Positions 1-8,804 are shown, counted from the stretch's first letter. The stretch: DNA of 64,000 bases from Angustibacter sp. Root456 (GCF_001426435.1 NZ_LMER01000020.1:131824-195823), one strand, 5' to 3'. Notes: generated by a model not told the origin, from the letters alone. Numbers and translations are program-made.

Positions 1-6
1 AAAGGC

Positions 7-36
7 CAGCGCCCCCGGCGGGGGCCGGGGGCGCTG
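7..36 (-). terminator. Hairpin terminator of hppA
   Basis: A perfect 13-bp inverted repeat (7-19 with 24-36, loop GGGG) lies just past the hppA stop. Read on the minus strand, the stem is followed by GGCCTTT, so it can act as an intrinsic-type terminator with a very short T tract, as is usual in GC-rich actinobacteria. Confidence 0.7.
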
Positions 37-63
37 GGTGGAGCAGGTGGAGCAGGTGGGTCG

Positions 64-2463
64 TCAGCGGGTGGTCGTGCTCACCTGGTCCTCGACGGCC
101 TCGCCGGGGCCGGTGCTCGCCGTGCCCTCGTCGTCGACCTGCGGGACGTCGTCGCCGCCGTCCGTGGAGTCGTCACCGAAGGAGATGTCGCGGCGCTTGG
201 AGATCGCCACCATCACGACGATGATCAGCGCTGCCACCCCGGCGATCGCGTAGCGGATCGGGCCGCTCGCGTGCTGGCCCACCGTGAGCTGCACGATGGC
301 GGGGGCGATGAGCACCGACACCAGGTTCATCACCTTGATGAGCGGGTTGATCGCGGGACCAGCGGTGTCCTTGAACGGGTCGCCGACCGTGTCACCGATC
401 ACCGTGGCGGCGTGCGCGTCAGAGCCCTTGCCGCCGAAGTTGCCGTCCTCGACGATCTTCTTCGCGTTGTCCCAGGCACCACCGGAGTTGGCCAGGAACA
501 CCGCCATGAGCACGCCCGCCGCGATCGCACCGGCGAGGTAGCCGGCGAGCGGGCCGATGCCGAGACCGAAGCCGACGGCGATGGGCGCCATCGCCGCCAT
601 GAGGCCGGGCGTGGCCAGCTCGCGCAGCGAGTCGCGGGTGCAGATGTCGACGACGCGCCCGTACTCCGGACGCTCGGTGCCCGCCATGATCCCGGGGTGC
701 TCGCGGAACTGGCGGCGCACCTCGAAGACGATCGCGCCGGCCGCGCGGGTGACCGCGTTGATCGCCAGGCCGGAGAACATGAACACCACGGCCGCACCGA
801 GGATCACGCCGAACAGGTTCGACGGCGTGATGACCTGGAAGTCCAGCAGCGCCACGCGGGCGGCGGTGGTGAGCTGCTCCGGGCTGACGCCGGCGTCCTG
901 GATCGCGGTGCTGGCGGCGTCCGTGTAGCTGCCGAACAGCGCCGTGGCCGCGAGCACCGCCGTGGCGATCGCGATGCCCTTGGTGATCGCCTTGGTGGTG
1001 TTGCCGACGGCGTCGAGCTCGGTGAGGATCTGCGCGCCCTCGTCGTGCACGTCGCCGGACATCTCGGCGATGCCCTGAGCGTTGTCGCTCACCGGGCCGA
1101 AGGTGTCCATCGCGACGATGACGCCGACGGTGGTGAGCAGGCCGCAGCCCGCGAGCGCGATGAGGAACAGCGACAGGATCACGGTGCTGCCACCGAGCAC
1201 GAAGGCCAGGTAGACCGCGCCGCCGATGATGACGGCGGTGTAGACCGCGGACTCCAGGCCGACGCCGATGCCCGACAGCACGACGGTGGCCGCACCGGTG
1301 AGCGACGTGCGGGCGACGTCCTTGGTGGGGCGGTCCTCGGTGCCGGTGAAGTAGCCGGTGAGCCACAAGATGATGCCGGCGAGCACGATGCCGAGCGCGA
1401 CGGCGGCGGTGGCGACCAGGCGCGGGTCGCCCTGCAGCGTCGTGACGGTGTCGCCGGCGTTCGTCAGCTCCGCGAACGACGACGGCAGGTAGAGGAACGC
1501 CGCGATGCCGCAGAGCACCGCCGAGATCGCCGCGGAGATGTAGAAGCCGCGGTTGATGGCCGTCAGGCCGCTCTCGCCGGCGCGCGGCTTGACGATGAAG
1601 ACGCCGAGCACCGCGGTGAGCGCGCCGATGGCCGGCACGATGAGGGGGAAGACCAGACCGGCGTCGCCAAAGGCCGCCTTGCCGAGGATCAGCGCCGCGA
1701 CGAGCGTCACGGCGTAGGACTCGAACAGGTCGGCGGCCATGCCCGCGCAGTCGCCGACGTTGTCACCGACGTTGTCGGCGATCGTGGCGGCGTTGCGCGG
1801 GTCGTCCTCGGGGATGTTCTGCTCGACCTTGCCGACCAGGTCGGCGCCGACGTCCGCGGCCTTGGTGAAGATGCCGCCGCCGACCCGCATGAACATCGCG
1901 AGCAGCGCGGCGCCGAAGCCGAAGCCCTCGAGCACCTTGGGTGCGTCGCCCTTGTAGATCAGGACGACGATCGAGGCGCCCAGCAGGCCGAGGCCGACCG
2001 TGGCCATGCCCACCGTGCCGCCGGTGCGGAAGGCGACCCGCATGCCGCCGTCGCGGTCACCGTGGCGGGCCGCCTCGGCGACGCGCACGTTGGCGCGCAC
2101 CGCGAGGGACATGCCGAGGTAGCCGATCGCCGCCGAGAACAGCGCGCCGAGCACGAAGAACCCGGAGCGGCCGAACCGCACTCCGGAGCTGTCGGCCGGC
2201 AGCGCCAGCAGCAGGAAGAACACCACGACGACGAACGCCGCGAGCGTCTTGAACTGCCGCGCGAGGTACGCCGAGGCGCCCTCCTGCACCGCGCGCCCGA
2301 TCTCCTGCATCCGCTCGGTGCCTTCGCTCGCGGCGAGCACCTGGCGACGGAAGGTCACTGAGACGACGAGCGCCAGCACCGCGATCACCGCGACGACGAC
2401 GACGTAGGTCAGGTTGGAGCCAGAGATGGTGGCACCCGTAGCGGCCTGGGTCAGCCCGCGCAT
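64..2463 (-). CDS. hppA: K+-independent membrane H+-translocating pyrophosphatase
   Basis: Integral membrane pump that hydrolyses pyrophosphate to two phosphates and exports protons. The 799-residue product has the usual family length and about 16 hydrophobic segments. The pyrophosphate/Mg site DVGADLVGKVE is at residues 204-214, followed by the DNVGDNVGDCAG loop. The motif GNTTKAITKG has Lys where K+-dependent enzymes have Ala, so it should be the K+-insensitive, proton-pumping class. An upstream in-frame start exists, but AGGAGG six bases before the ATG at 2463 decides the start used here. It is the last gene of a minus-strand group with the RsbW-like gene and bldG, an order I recall from Streptomyces. 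A hairpin terminator follows. Confidence 0.96.
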   Translation of the reverse strand: MRGLTQAATGATISGSNLTYVVVVAVIAVLALVVSVTFRRQVLAASEGTERMQEIGRAVQEGASAYLARQFKTLAAFVVVVFFLLLALPADSSGVRFGRSGFFVLGALFSAAIGYLGMSLAVRANVRVAEAARHGDRDGGMRVAFRTGGTVGMATVGLGLLGASIVVLIYKGDAPKVLEGFGFGAALLAMFMRVGGGIFTKAADVGADLVGKVEQNIPEDDPRNAATIADNVGDNVGDCAGMAADLFESYAVTLVAALILGKAAFGDAGLVFPLIVPAIGALTAVLGVFIVKPRAGESGLTAINRGFYISAAISAVLCGIAAFLYLPSSFAELTNAGDTVTTLQGDPRLVATAAVALGIVLAGIILWLTGYFTGTEDRPTKDVARTSLTGAATVVLSGIGVGLESAVYTAVIIGGAVYLAFVLGGSTVILSLFLIALAGCGLLTTVGVIVAMDTFGPVSDNAQGIAEMSGDVHDEGAQILTELDAVGNTTKAITKGIAIATAVLAATALFGSYTDAASTAIQDAGVSPEQLTTAARVALLDFQVITPSNLFGVILGAAVVFMFSGLAINAVTRAAGAIVFEVRRQFREHPGIMAGTERPEYGRVVDICTRDSLRELATPGLMAAMAPIAVGFGLGIGPLAGYLAGAIAAGVLMAVFLANSGGAWDNAKKIVEDGNFGGKGSDAHAATVIGDTVGDPFKDTAGPAINPLIKVMNLVSVLIAPAIVQLTVGQHASGPIRYAIAGVAALIIVVMVAISKRRDISFGDDSTDGGDDVPQVDDEGTASTGPGEAVEDQVSTTTR

Positions 2464-2614
2464 TCGCGTCCTCCTAGACGTGGGGACGTCCCCTTCGCGG
2501 GTCGGCGCGCACGCTCTCGACACGCCGCACGGGGGGACGTTCGTGACGGACTGTATCGGTGGGGACTACGTGGCGGAAGCGATCCGGGGCGCGGATCTGC
2601 AACGACGTCACGGA

Positions 2615-3010
2615 TCAGCGCGACCACACCAGGCGCAGGGCGGGGCGTCCTCGCCGCGGGACGACGCTCACGTCGTGCGTCAGACCCGCCAGGACGGCGC
2701 GCAGCAGCGCGTCCTCGCCGACGTCAGAGGACCTCGGGACGTCGGTCACCGGCGCGACCCAGGCCACCAGGTCACCGGCGGGGTCGGCGTCGTCGAGCTC
2801 GAGGGTCACGGCGTCGCGTCCGGCCGCAGCTCGCAGGGCCAGAGCGCACGCCTCGCCGACGGCCTGGCGGACCGACTCGACCTGCTCCTCAGCCCAGCCG
2901 GCGCGGCGGGCCACCGTGACGGCAACCAGTCGTGCCGTGCGCACGTGCACGGGCAACGGCTGGAACGACAGGCGCACCGTGGTGCCCTGCGGTTCGGCCG
3001 TCTCGGCCAC
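2615..3010 (-). CDS. RsbW-like ATP-binding anti-sigma regulatory protein beside bldG
   Basis: A 131-residue GHKL-fold (HATPase_c_2) protein. The N-box is recognisable in the helix ending VRQAVGEACALAL, but the usual ELVTNA-type motif is weakened to GEAC, and the later G-boxes are poor, so kinase activity is uncertain. GTG start with GGAGGGGGG three bases upstream. It lies 61 bp downstream of the BldG-like gene on the same strand; in Streptomyces bldG is co-transcribed with a similar kinase-like gene (orf3). Likely role: anti-sigma factor or BldG kinase in a partner-switching pathway. The partner sigma factor is not in this window. Confidence 0.8.
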   Translation of the reverse strand: MAETAEPQGTTVRLSFQPLPVHVRTARLVAVTVARRAGWAEEQVESVRQAVGEACALALRAAAGRDAVTLELDDADPAGDLVAWVAPVTDVPRSSDVGEDALLRAVLAGLTHDVSVVPRRGRPALRLVWSR

Positions 3011-3071
3011 GGTCCCCCCTCCCTGGGGCGCGACGACACCCCGCTCCGTGTGGGGCGGCGCGCCGTCGGGC

Positions 3072-3428
3072 TCAGGCGCCGGCGTCAGACGGCTGCGAGG
3101 CCAGCGCCTCGTCGACCGAGTCGTGGATCGCGAAGACCTTGGTGAGACCGGTGATGCGGAAGACCTTCAGCACGCGCTCCTGGGAGCAGACCAGGTGCAG
3201 CGAGCCACCCTGGGTGCGCACCCGCTTCAGGCCGCCGACGAGCACGCCCAGGCCGGTGGAGTCCAGGAACTCCACGCCCTGCATGTCGACCACCAGGTGA
3301 TGGTGCCCGGCGGCGACGAGGGTGTTGAGCTGGTCGCGCAGCGCGGGAGCGCTGTACACGTCGATCTCGCCGCTGACCTCGACGATCATGCGGCCGCCCT
3401 GCTCACGCGTACCCACCGACAGATCCAC
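3072..3428 (-). CDS. bldG: BldG-like STAS anti-anti-sigma factor
   Basis: A 118-residue single STAS-domain protein. The phosphorylation motif [13 protein letters not shown], with the acceptor Ser, and the tail [10 protein letters not shown] are typical of BldG. Partner-switching proteins of this kind bind an anti-sigma factor when unphosphorylated and so free the sigma factor. The longer reading frame to 3470 is rejected: GGAGG precedes the GTG at 3428 and the product then begins VDLSV, as BldG homologues begin MDLS. Cotranscription with the downstream kinase-like gene is likely. BldG controls development and antibiotic production in Streptomyces; in this organism only the family role can be claimed. 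Confidence 0.88.
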   Translation of the reverse strand: MDLSVGTREQGGRMIVEVSGEIDVYSAPALRDQLNTLVAAGHHHLVVDMQGVEFLDSTGLGVLVGGLKRVRTQGGSLHLVCSQERVLKVFRITGLTKVFAIHDSVDEALASQPSDAGA

Positions 3429-3460
3429 AGTTCCTCCAGAGCCGATCGTCACTGCGCGCC

Positions 3461-3466
3461 ATCTAA
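3461..3466 (-). promoter_or_regulatory. Candidate -10 element of bldG
   Basis: TTAGAT read on the minus strand, about 32 bases before the GTG. This leaves a short leader holding the GGAGG site. No clear -35 element was seen. Confidence 0.4.
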
Positions 3467-3564
3467 CCACTGCAGCGCGCTACCGCCCACCGGCGGACCG
3501 GCGCCCGCCTCACCGCGCCCCCGGCAGGTCGTCCGCGGGTCGCCGCAGGAGCGACCATAGACGA

Positions 3565-5943
3565 GTGCCCGCCACCCCGCCTGCCGTCGTGCCCCCAGGT
3601 GACTCACGCCTGCTCGGGCTCGTGCGCGGCGCCGGTCGGCGCGACGACCGGGTGCGGCACGTGGAGCGGCTCGCGGCCCGCGCGGGACGCCGGTCGGCCT
3701 GGCCCGCGTGGGCCGACGCCGAGGTGGTGGAGGCGCTGCGGGGGCAGGGGATCGAGCAGCCCTGGGAGCACCAGGCCCGAGCCGCGGACCTCGTGCACGC
3801 CGGCGAGCACGTGGTGCTCGCCACGGGCACGGCCAGCGGGAAGTCGCTCGCCTACCTGCTGCCCGCACTCACTGCGGTGCGCCGCGAGCGTGGGACGGGG
3901 CTCGGGGCGCGGCGGCCCACGGCCTTGTACCTCGCTCCGACCAAGGCGCTGGCCGCCGACCAGCTGGCGCGCGTGGAGTCCCTGCGGCTGCCGGGCGTGC
4001 GGGCCGCGACGTACGACGGCGACACGGCGCCTGACGAGCGGCGCTGGATCCGCGACCACGCCTCGTTCGTGCTGACCAATCCCGACCTGCTGCACCACTC
4101 CCTGCTGCCGGGACACGAGCGCTGGGCGCGGTTCCTGCGCGGACTCGAGGTCGTCGTCATCGACGAGTGCCACCACTACCGCGGCGTGTTCGGCGCTCAC
4201 GTGGCCGCTGTGGTGCGGCGGCTGCGGCGGATCGCGGCGCGGTACGGCGCGTCGCCGACGTTCGTCCTGGCTTCGGCCACGGTGTCGGCGCCGGCTGAAC
4301 ACGCCGGGCGGCTCACCGGGCTGACCGTCACGCCCGTGACGGACGACGCCTCGCCCCGCGGCCAGCTCGACGTCGTGCTCTGGGAGCCGCCGCTGCTGCC
4401 GGGTGGCGGCGAGCACGACGCCCCGACCCGTCGCGGTGCCGCTGCGGAAACGGCCGACCTCCTGGCCGACCTCGCCTGCGCCGGCGTCCGCAGCCTGGCG
4501 TTCGTGCGGTCGCGGCGCGGGGCCGAGCACGTCGCGGCGACCGCCCGCCGCCTGCTGGCCGAGGTCGATCCCGACCTCGCGCCCCGCGTGGCGGCCTACC
4601 GCGGCGGGTACCTGCCCGAGGAGCGACGCGCGCTGGAACGCCGGCTGCGCAACGGGGACCTGCTGGCGGTGGCGGCCACCAACGCGCTCGAGCTGGGCGT
4701 CGACGTCACCGGGCTGGACGCCGTGCTGCTGGCTGGCTGGCCCGGACGACGCTCGTCGCTGTGGCAGCAGGCCGGGCGGGCCGGTCGCGAAGGGCAGGAC
4801 GCCGTCGCGGTGCTGGTGGCGGCCGACGACCCGCTCGACACGTATCTCGTCACGCACCCCGAGGCAGTGTTCGGCAGCGCCGTGGAAGCGACCGTGCTGG
4901 ACGAGCACAACCCGTACGTCCTCGGTCCTCACCTGGCGGCAGCGGCAGCCGAGCTGCCCCTCACCGACGACGACCTCACGCTCTTCGGCGAGCCGACCCG
5001 CGAGCTGCTCGATGTGCTGGTCGCTCGAGGCGTGCTGCGTCGGCGCCGCAGCGGCTGGTACTGGGCGCGCAGCGACCGCGCGGCGGCGCACGTCGACCTG
5101 CGCGGCACCGGCGGCCCGGTGTTCGAGGTCGTGGAGGAGCACAGCGGTCGGGTGCTGGGCACGGTCGACTCCGCGTCGGCCGATCGCACGGTGCACGAAG
5201 GCGCGGTGTACGTGCACCAGGGCGACAGCTACGTGGTGAGACGGCTCGACCTCGCCGGGCACGTGGCACTCGTCGAGCGCGAGGCGCCGCCGTGGACGAC
5301 GCAGGCGCGCACGGTCACCGACGTCCGGATCCTGCAGACGTCGCGGCAGCAGCGGTGGGGGCCGGTGACCGTGGCCTTCGGGACCGTGCAGGTGACCGGT
5401 CAGGTGGTGTCGTTCCTGCGCCGTCGTCTGGTCACCGGCGAGGTGCTCGGCGAGGAGCCGCTCGACCTGCCCCCGCGCGACCTGCGCACCAAGGCCGTGT
5501 GGTGGACCGCTCCCGAGGCATTCTTCACCCGCGCCGGGGTGGCGCCGGCCGACCTGCCGGGCGCGCTCCACGCCGCCGAGCACACGGCGATCGGGCTGCT
5601 GCCGCTGCTCGCGACCTGCGACCGGTGGGACGTCGGCGGCGTCTCGACCGCCCTGCACCCCGACACCGGCCAACCCACGGTCGTCGTGCACGACGGTCAT
5701 CCCGGCGGCGCGGGCTTCGCCGAGCGGGGGTACACGGCCCTGCAGGCGTGGCTGCGCGCGACGGCCGAGACGCTGGGCACCTGCGCGTGCCCGGCGGGCT
5801 GCCCCTCGTGCGTCCAGTCGCCCAAGTGCGGCAACGGCAACGAGCCGCTCGACAAGGCGGCGGCCCTGCGGGTGGTGCGCGCACTGCTCGGAGTCGCCCC
5901 GGACTCGCTTGCTCAACAGGACGACTCGGGCACCGCGCACTAG
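3565..5943 (+). CDS. DEAD/DEAH-box helicase with C-terminal DUF1998 cysteine motif (MrfA/YprA-like)
   Basis: Superfamily 2 helicase of 792 residues. Motif I ATGTASGKS is at residues 87-94, motif II IDECHH near 200, motif III SAT, then ELGVDVTGLDAV and QQAGRAGREG for motifs V and VI. The DUF1998 region near residues 740-760 has five cysteines (CACPAGCPSC, then a Cys in KCGNG), matching the metal-binding motif of B. subtilis MrfA, a mitomycin-repair helicase. The frame is open upstream to 3322, but GTG 3565 gives the family-like N terminus; AGGAG lies 14 bases before it. It is divergent from bldG. A DNA-repair role is inferred from the family. Confidence 0.88.
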   Translation: MPATPPAVVPPGDSRLLGLVRGAGRRDDRVRHVERLAARAGRRSAWPAWADAEVVEALRGQGIEQPWEHQARAADLVHAGEHVVLATGTASGKSLAYLLPALTAVRRERGTGLGARRPTALYLAPTKALAADQLARVESLRLPGVRAATYDGDTAPDERRWIRDHASFVLTNPDLLHHSLLPGHERWARFLRGLEVVVIDECHHYRGVFGAHVAAVVRRLRRIAARYGASPTFVLASATVSAPAEHAGRLTGLTVTPVTDDASPRGQLDVVLWEPPLLPGGGEHDAPTRRGAAAETADLLADLACAGVRSLAFVRSRRGAEHVAATARRLLAEVDPDLAPRVAAYRGGYLPEERRALERRLRNGDLLAVAATNALELGVDVTGLDAVLLAGWPGRRSSLWQQAGRAGREGQDAVAVLVAADDPLDTYLVTHPEAVFGSAVEATVLDEHNPYVLGPHLAAAAAELPLTDDDLTLFGEPTRELLDVLVARGVLRRRRSGWYWARSDRAAAHVDLRGTGGPVFEVVEEHSGRVLGTVDSASADRTVHEGAVYVHQGDSYVVRRLDLAGHVALVEREAPPWTTQARTVTDVRILQTSRQQRWGPVTVAFGTVQVTGQVVSFLRRRLVTGEVLGEEPLDLPPRDLRTKAVWWTAPEAFFTRAGVAPADLPGALHAAEHTAIGLLPLLATCDRWDVGGVSTALHPDTGQPTVVVHDGHPGGAGFAERGYTALQAWLRATAETLGTCACPAGCPSCVQSPKCGNGNEPLDKAAALRVVRALLGVAPDSLAQQDDSGTAH

Positions 5944-5991
5944 GGTCGAGATGATCCGGCGGCCCAGGCGCCGGACCGGACGGAGGTCCTC

Positions 5992-6528
5992 ATGATCGCC
6001 CTCGCTCTCATCCTGCTGCTGCTCGCCGCGGCCCTGGTTGTAGGCATCGTCGTCACGGGGACGTCGCAGCAGGTGCTGTTCGACTCCTCGGTCGGTACGT
6101 TCACGACCCAGCCCGTCTGGATCTTCGTCGCCGGCGTGGTCGCCACGCTGCTGGCCCTGCTGGGCTTCGCCGCGATCGGCCGGGGGACGCGCCGCCAAGT
6201 CGCCCGCCGCCGCGAGATGAAGCGGCTGCGCCGGGTCGAGAAGGAGCAGGCCGCACAGCGTCGCACCGAAGAGCGGGCCGTCGAGACCGCCGACACGCCC
6301 GCCGCCGCACACACCACCCGCGCCGCGGCCCGGGACGGCTACGACGAGCCGGACCGCCACCTGGTGCGCGAGCCGCGCGCCGAGCACTACGACCCCGAGG
6401 CCGGCGAGCACCTGCGCTCGAGCACCGCTGAGTCGAGCACCGCTGAGTCGAGCACCGAGGGGTCGAACCACAGCGCGTCGGATTCGGCGATCCAGCTCGA
6501 CGAGCCCGCCCGTCACCGCCAGCCCTGA
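5992..6528 (+). CDS. Two-TM membrane protein with long charged cytoplasmic tail
   Basis: Residues 1-22 and about 42-64 form two membrane helices, followed by a basic stretch and a 110-residue hydrophilic tail rich in Glu, Arg and Ala. The tail holds a short internal repeat, SSTAE, encoded by a 15-bp tandem repeat at 6417-6460. GGAGG precedes the ATG. The topology resembles small LapA-like (DUF1049) membrane proteins, but no diagnostic motif was seen, so no function is assigned. The last 16 bases overlap the end of the convergent TadE-like gene. Confidence 0.75.
   Translation: MIALALILLLLAAALVVGIVVTGTSQQVLFDSSVGTFTTQPVWIFVAGVVATLLALLGFAAIGRGTRRQVARRREMKRLRRVEKEQAAQRRTEERAVETADTPAAAHTTRAAARDGYDEPDRHLVREPRAEHYDPEAGEHLRSSTAESSTAESSTEGSNHSASDSAIQLDEPARHRQP
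6417..6460 (+). repeat. 15-bp tandem repeat, about three copies
   Basis: The unit TCGAGCACCGCTGAG recurs in frame in the hydrophilic tail of the gene at 5992-6528 and adds five residues (SSTAE) per copy. The third copy is degenerate. Copy number may vary between strains. Confidence 0.75.
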
Positions 6529-7277
6529 CTGCCGCCGCCCGTACCGCGCGGCCCGTGACCAGCACGAGCCCGCCCGATCGCCGCACCCAGCCGACCGGCC
6601 GGGCCGGCCGGTCGCACCCGCACGCTCACGTCGACCGACGTCTCACCCACCGCGCACTGGCTGATCCGGGCCCCGTTGCGCTGCGCGACGCGCTCGGCCG
6701 CGGTGCACGCGGCGTCCGGTGACCGGCTGAGCGTCGACGCGGCGGCGAGTGCCGCCAGGTCGGCCGCGCTCGCCGCTCGGTGACGGGCCACCACGGCGCT
6801 GGTGAGTCCGGCGAGCAGCACGGCCAGCGCGGCCGCGAGCGCGACCAGCGCCGTGGCGAGCACGGTGGCGCTGCCGCGATCGGCGGCGACGCCCACGCCT
6901 GCCTCGGTCTCGGCCGACGCCCGGGCGCCGACCGTGACCACCGGGCCGTGCGGTAGCACCAGGTGCACGCGCCGGTGCACGGCCACAGTGACACTGGCCG
7001 AGGACGTCGCGACGTCCACCACGGCGCCGGCGCCGCCGGCGGCCTCCCGGGTCACCTGCTGCACGCGCGAGGCGCTGTCGCCGCGGGCCGCCGCCCGGGC
7101 ACCAGCCCGGGCGGCGTCCACGCAGCTGACCTGGGCGACGGCGGCCTGCCCCACCGCGACGACGGCGGCTGCCGAGAGCGCGACGGCGGGCAACGCCACT
7201 GCCAGCTCGGCGGTGACGACACCCCGGTCGCGGCTGGTCGCCGGACGTCGGCGTGGGGGCCACCGCCGATCAGCCAC
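6513..7277 (-). CDS. Fused TadE-like pseudopilin plus Rv3654c-type TadE-like protein
   Basis: The 254-residue product joins two proteins that are usually separate in actinobacteria. The N-terminal half has a class III signal (RDRG, then VVTAE with Glu at +5) and one membrane helix, typical of TadE minor pilins. About residue 133 a second unit begins, DRGSATVLATALVAL, typical of the Rv3654c-type helicase/secretion-neighbourhood TadE protein, with its own helix. No stop codon separates the halves. Its start overlaps the DUF4244 gene by 8 bp, so translation is likely coupled. Role: minor subunit(s) of the tight-adherence pilus. Confidence 0.82.
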   Translation of the reverse strand: MADRRWPPRRRPATSRDRGVVTAELAVALPAVALSAAAVVAVGQAAVAQVSCVDAARAGARAAARGDSASRVQQVTREAAGGAGAVVDVATSSASVTVAVHRRVHLVLPHGPVVTVGARASAETEAGVGVAADRGSATVLATALVALAAALAVLLAGLTSAVVARHRAASAADLAALAAASTLSRSPDAACTAAERVAQRNGARISQCAVGETSVDVSVRVRPAGPAGRLGAAIGRARAGHGPRGTGGGSQGWR

Positions 7278-7506
7278 CCAGAGCCAGCGCCTTCGTGATC
7301 ACGCCGAGCAGCAGGGCCCGCACGGCCGAGCCGCGCAGGATCGTGACGAGCAGCGCGGCGAACCCACAGGCCGCCAACGTGCCGATGGCGTACTCAGCGG
7401 TGGTCATGCCGTGGTCGGCGAGCCGGCGCAGGCGATGCATCCGGCGCAGGGGATGCAGCCGGCGCAGGCGATGCAGGCGATGCAGGCGATGGAGCGCAGA
7501 ACCCAT
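7270..7506 (-). CDS. DUF4244 Flp-type prepilin
   Basis: A 78-residue type IVb prepilin, the probable major subunit of the Tad pilus. A basic leader ends DHG, followed by MTTAEYAIG, placing Glu at +5 and Tyr at +6 of the mature protein as in Flp pilins cleaved by TadV-type peptidase; one hydrophobic helix follows. AGAAGGAGA four bases before the ATG fixes the start and is the strongest ribosome site in the locus, fitting a highly produced subunit. The leader is enlarged by an Arg/Leu/His repeat encoded by tandem DNA repeats. No prepilin peptidase gene is nearby. Confidence 0.88.
   Translation of the reverse strand: MGSALHRLHRLHRLRRLHPLRRMHRLRRLADHGMTTAEYAIGTLAACGFAALLVTILRGSAVRALLLGVITKALALGG
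7428..7493 (-). repeat. Tandem repeats in the prepilin leader
   Basis: Imperfect units built on GGCGCAGGCGATGCA (18-bp period, then 9-bp steps) encode the HRLHRLRRLHPLRR-type leader of the DUF4244 prepilin. They stay in frame and lie before the cleavage site. Confidence 0.7.
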
Positions 7507-7578
7507 GTGATCTCCTTCTGTGGGGGAACGCGTTGCGGCGCAACACGATGAGGGCCGAATCGAGGTCGGCGGTGCTGG

Positions 7579-8103
7579 TCAGGCGGACAGCAGCTGCTGC
7601 GCAAGCCCGATGACCACGGGGACGACACCGAGCAGCACGAACGCGGGCAGCACGGCCAGACCCAGCGGGACGACGAGGCGGACGCCGAGCCGGCTGGCCG
7701 CCACGGCCACTGCCGCCCGCCGGGCAGCCCGCTCGTCCGAGGCCGCGCGACGCAGCAGCTCGGCTGCGGACGCACCAGTGCGCTCGGCGAGCGCGAAGGC
7801 CCGATGAACAGCTTCTGGTAGCTCGTGCAGGCCGCCGTCGGGCGCGTCCGGCGACTCCGGCGCGGCCGCGCGGCGCGCGGCCGCCACCGCCGACGCCGCG
7901 GGCAGGCCGGCCACGAGCGCTGCCACCACGAGGTCGACGAGCACCACGTCGGGGACACCGACGTCGGCGTCGGCCGCAGGTGGCGCGCCGACCTGGCGGC
8001 TGGCGCTCACCTGCCGTGCCGCCCGGTGGCGAGGTACCGGCCGGCACAGCCACGCTGCGCCGGCGAGCACCGCGCTCAGGCCGGTCGTGAGGGTGGTGCT
8101 CAC
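7579..8103 (-). CDS. TadC-like type II secretion F-family inner-membrane protein
   Basis: A 174-residue GspF/TadC-family membrane component, one of two platform proteins on which the TadA ATPase acts. It has an N-terminal hydrophobic segment, a central helical F-domain (the ERTGASAAELLRR stretch resembles the same site in the TadB gene) and a strongly hydrophobic C terminus. The frame extends upstream, but the GTG at 8103 overlaps the tadB stop as GTGA, the pattern throughout this operon. The cytoplasmic domain is short, as in other actinobacterial TadC proteins. Confidence 0.85.
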   Translation of the reverse strand: MSTTLTTGLSAVLAGAAWLCRPVPRHRAARQVSASRQVGAPPAADADVGVPDVVLVDLVVAALVAGLPAASAVAAARRAAAPESPDAPDGGLHELPEAVHRAFALAERTGASAAELLRRAASDERAARRAAVAVAASRLGVRLVVPLGLAVLPAFVLLGVVPVVIGLAQQLLSA

Positions 8104-8804
8104 GACGCCGCCGCGGCGACGTCGGCCCGGGGTCGGGCCAGCGCCTCGACCGAGCCCACCTGCCGACGCATCCAGAACCGCCCCGCCAGGAGCAGCGCCG
8201 AACCGGTGAGAGCGCACGCCCGACCGGCCGGCGTCGCCCACAGGACGTGCACGGGTGCGGCACCGATGAGCTCACCGAGCCCGATTCCGGCGACGGGTAG
8301 CGCCAGCAGCAGGCGGCTGGTGGCTCGTGGGCCGGCCAGCGCGGCCTCGACGGCAGCACGGTCCGCGCGCTCGGCGCGAACGGTCGCGCAGACGCTGTCG
8401 AGCAGGTCGGCCAGCGGCGCTCCGGTGCGCTCGGCCAACCGCCAGGCGGCTGCTGCGGCCTGGGCTGCGGGATCCCCGCTCGCACCGCCGGTACCACCAG
8501 CCCAGCGCAGCAGGTCAGCCACCGGCTCGGCCGTCGCCGTCGTCCGTGGCACGTCGACGACGTCCAGCGCCGCCTGCCAAGCCTCCACCGGCGCCGCGCC
8601 CGCGCGCACCTGGGCCGCCACCATGTCGAGCACCTGCAGCACCTGGTCGGCCGGTGTCGGCGCCCGCCAGCGTCCGCGCGGGCGGGCGCGACACTCGCCG
8701 TCGCGCGCCGCAGGCCGCGGCCGAGCGATCCTGGCCGGCGTGCGCCTCACCGGCCAGCACAGGACGGCGAGGGCCAGCCCGGCGGCTGACCACGCGATCA
8801 TCAC
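8100..8804 (-). CDS. TadB-like type II secretion F-family inner-membrane protein
   Basis: A 234-residue F-family platform protein of the Tad pilus. An N-terminal helix (about residues 2-18) is followed by a helical domain with the F-family pattern (AAAWRLAERTGAPLADLLDSV) and two C-terminal hydrophobic segments. Start is the GTG at 8804, overlapping the tadA stop as GTGA, or the ATG one codon later. Close relative of the downstream TadC-like gene; both probably descend from an ancestral duplication. Confidence 0.86.
   Translation of the reverse strand: MMIAWSAAGLALAVLCWPVRRTPARIARPRPAARDGECRARPRGRWRAPTPADQVLQVLDMVAAQVRAGAAPVEAWQAALDVVDVPRTTATAEPVADLLRWAGGTGGASGDPAAQAAAAAWRLAERTGAPLADLLDSVCATVRAERADRAAVEAALAGPRATSRLLLALPVAGIGLGELIGAAPVHVLWATPAGRACALTGSALLLAGRFWMRRQVGSVEALARPRADVAAAAS

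Noticed and set aside
271-2361. 696-codon plus-strand frame over hppA
   Set aside because: It is the reverse of a highly conserved pump gene; composition is Arg/Asp/His/Gly-rich as expected of GC-rich antisense, and no domain is seen.
3604-6516. 970-codon minus-strand frame over the helicase
   Set aside because: Antisense shadow: low-complexity Arg/His/Val text, no motifs, and it crosses two real genes.
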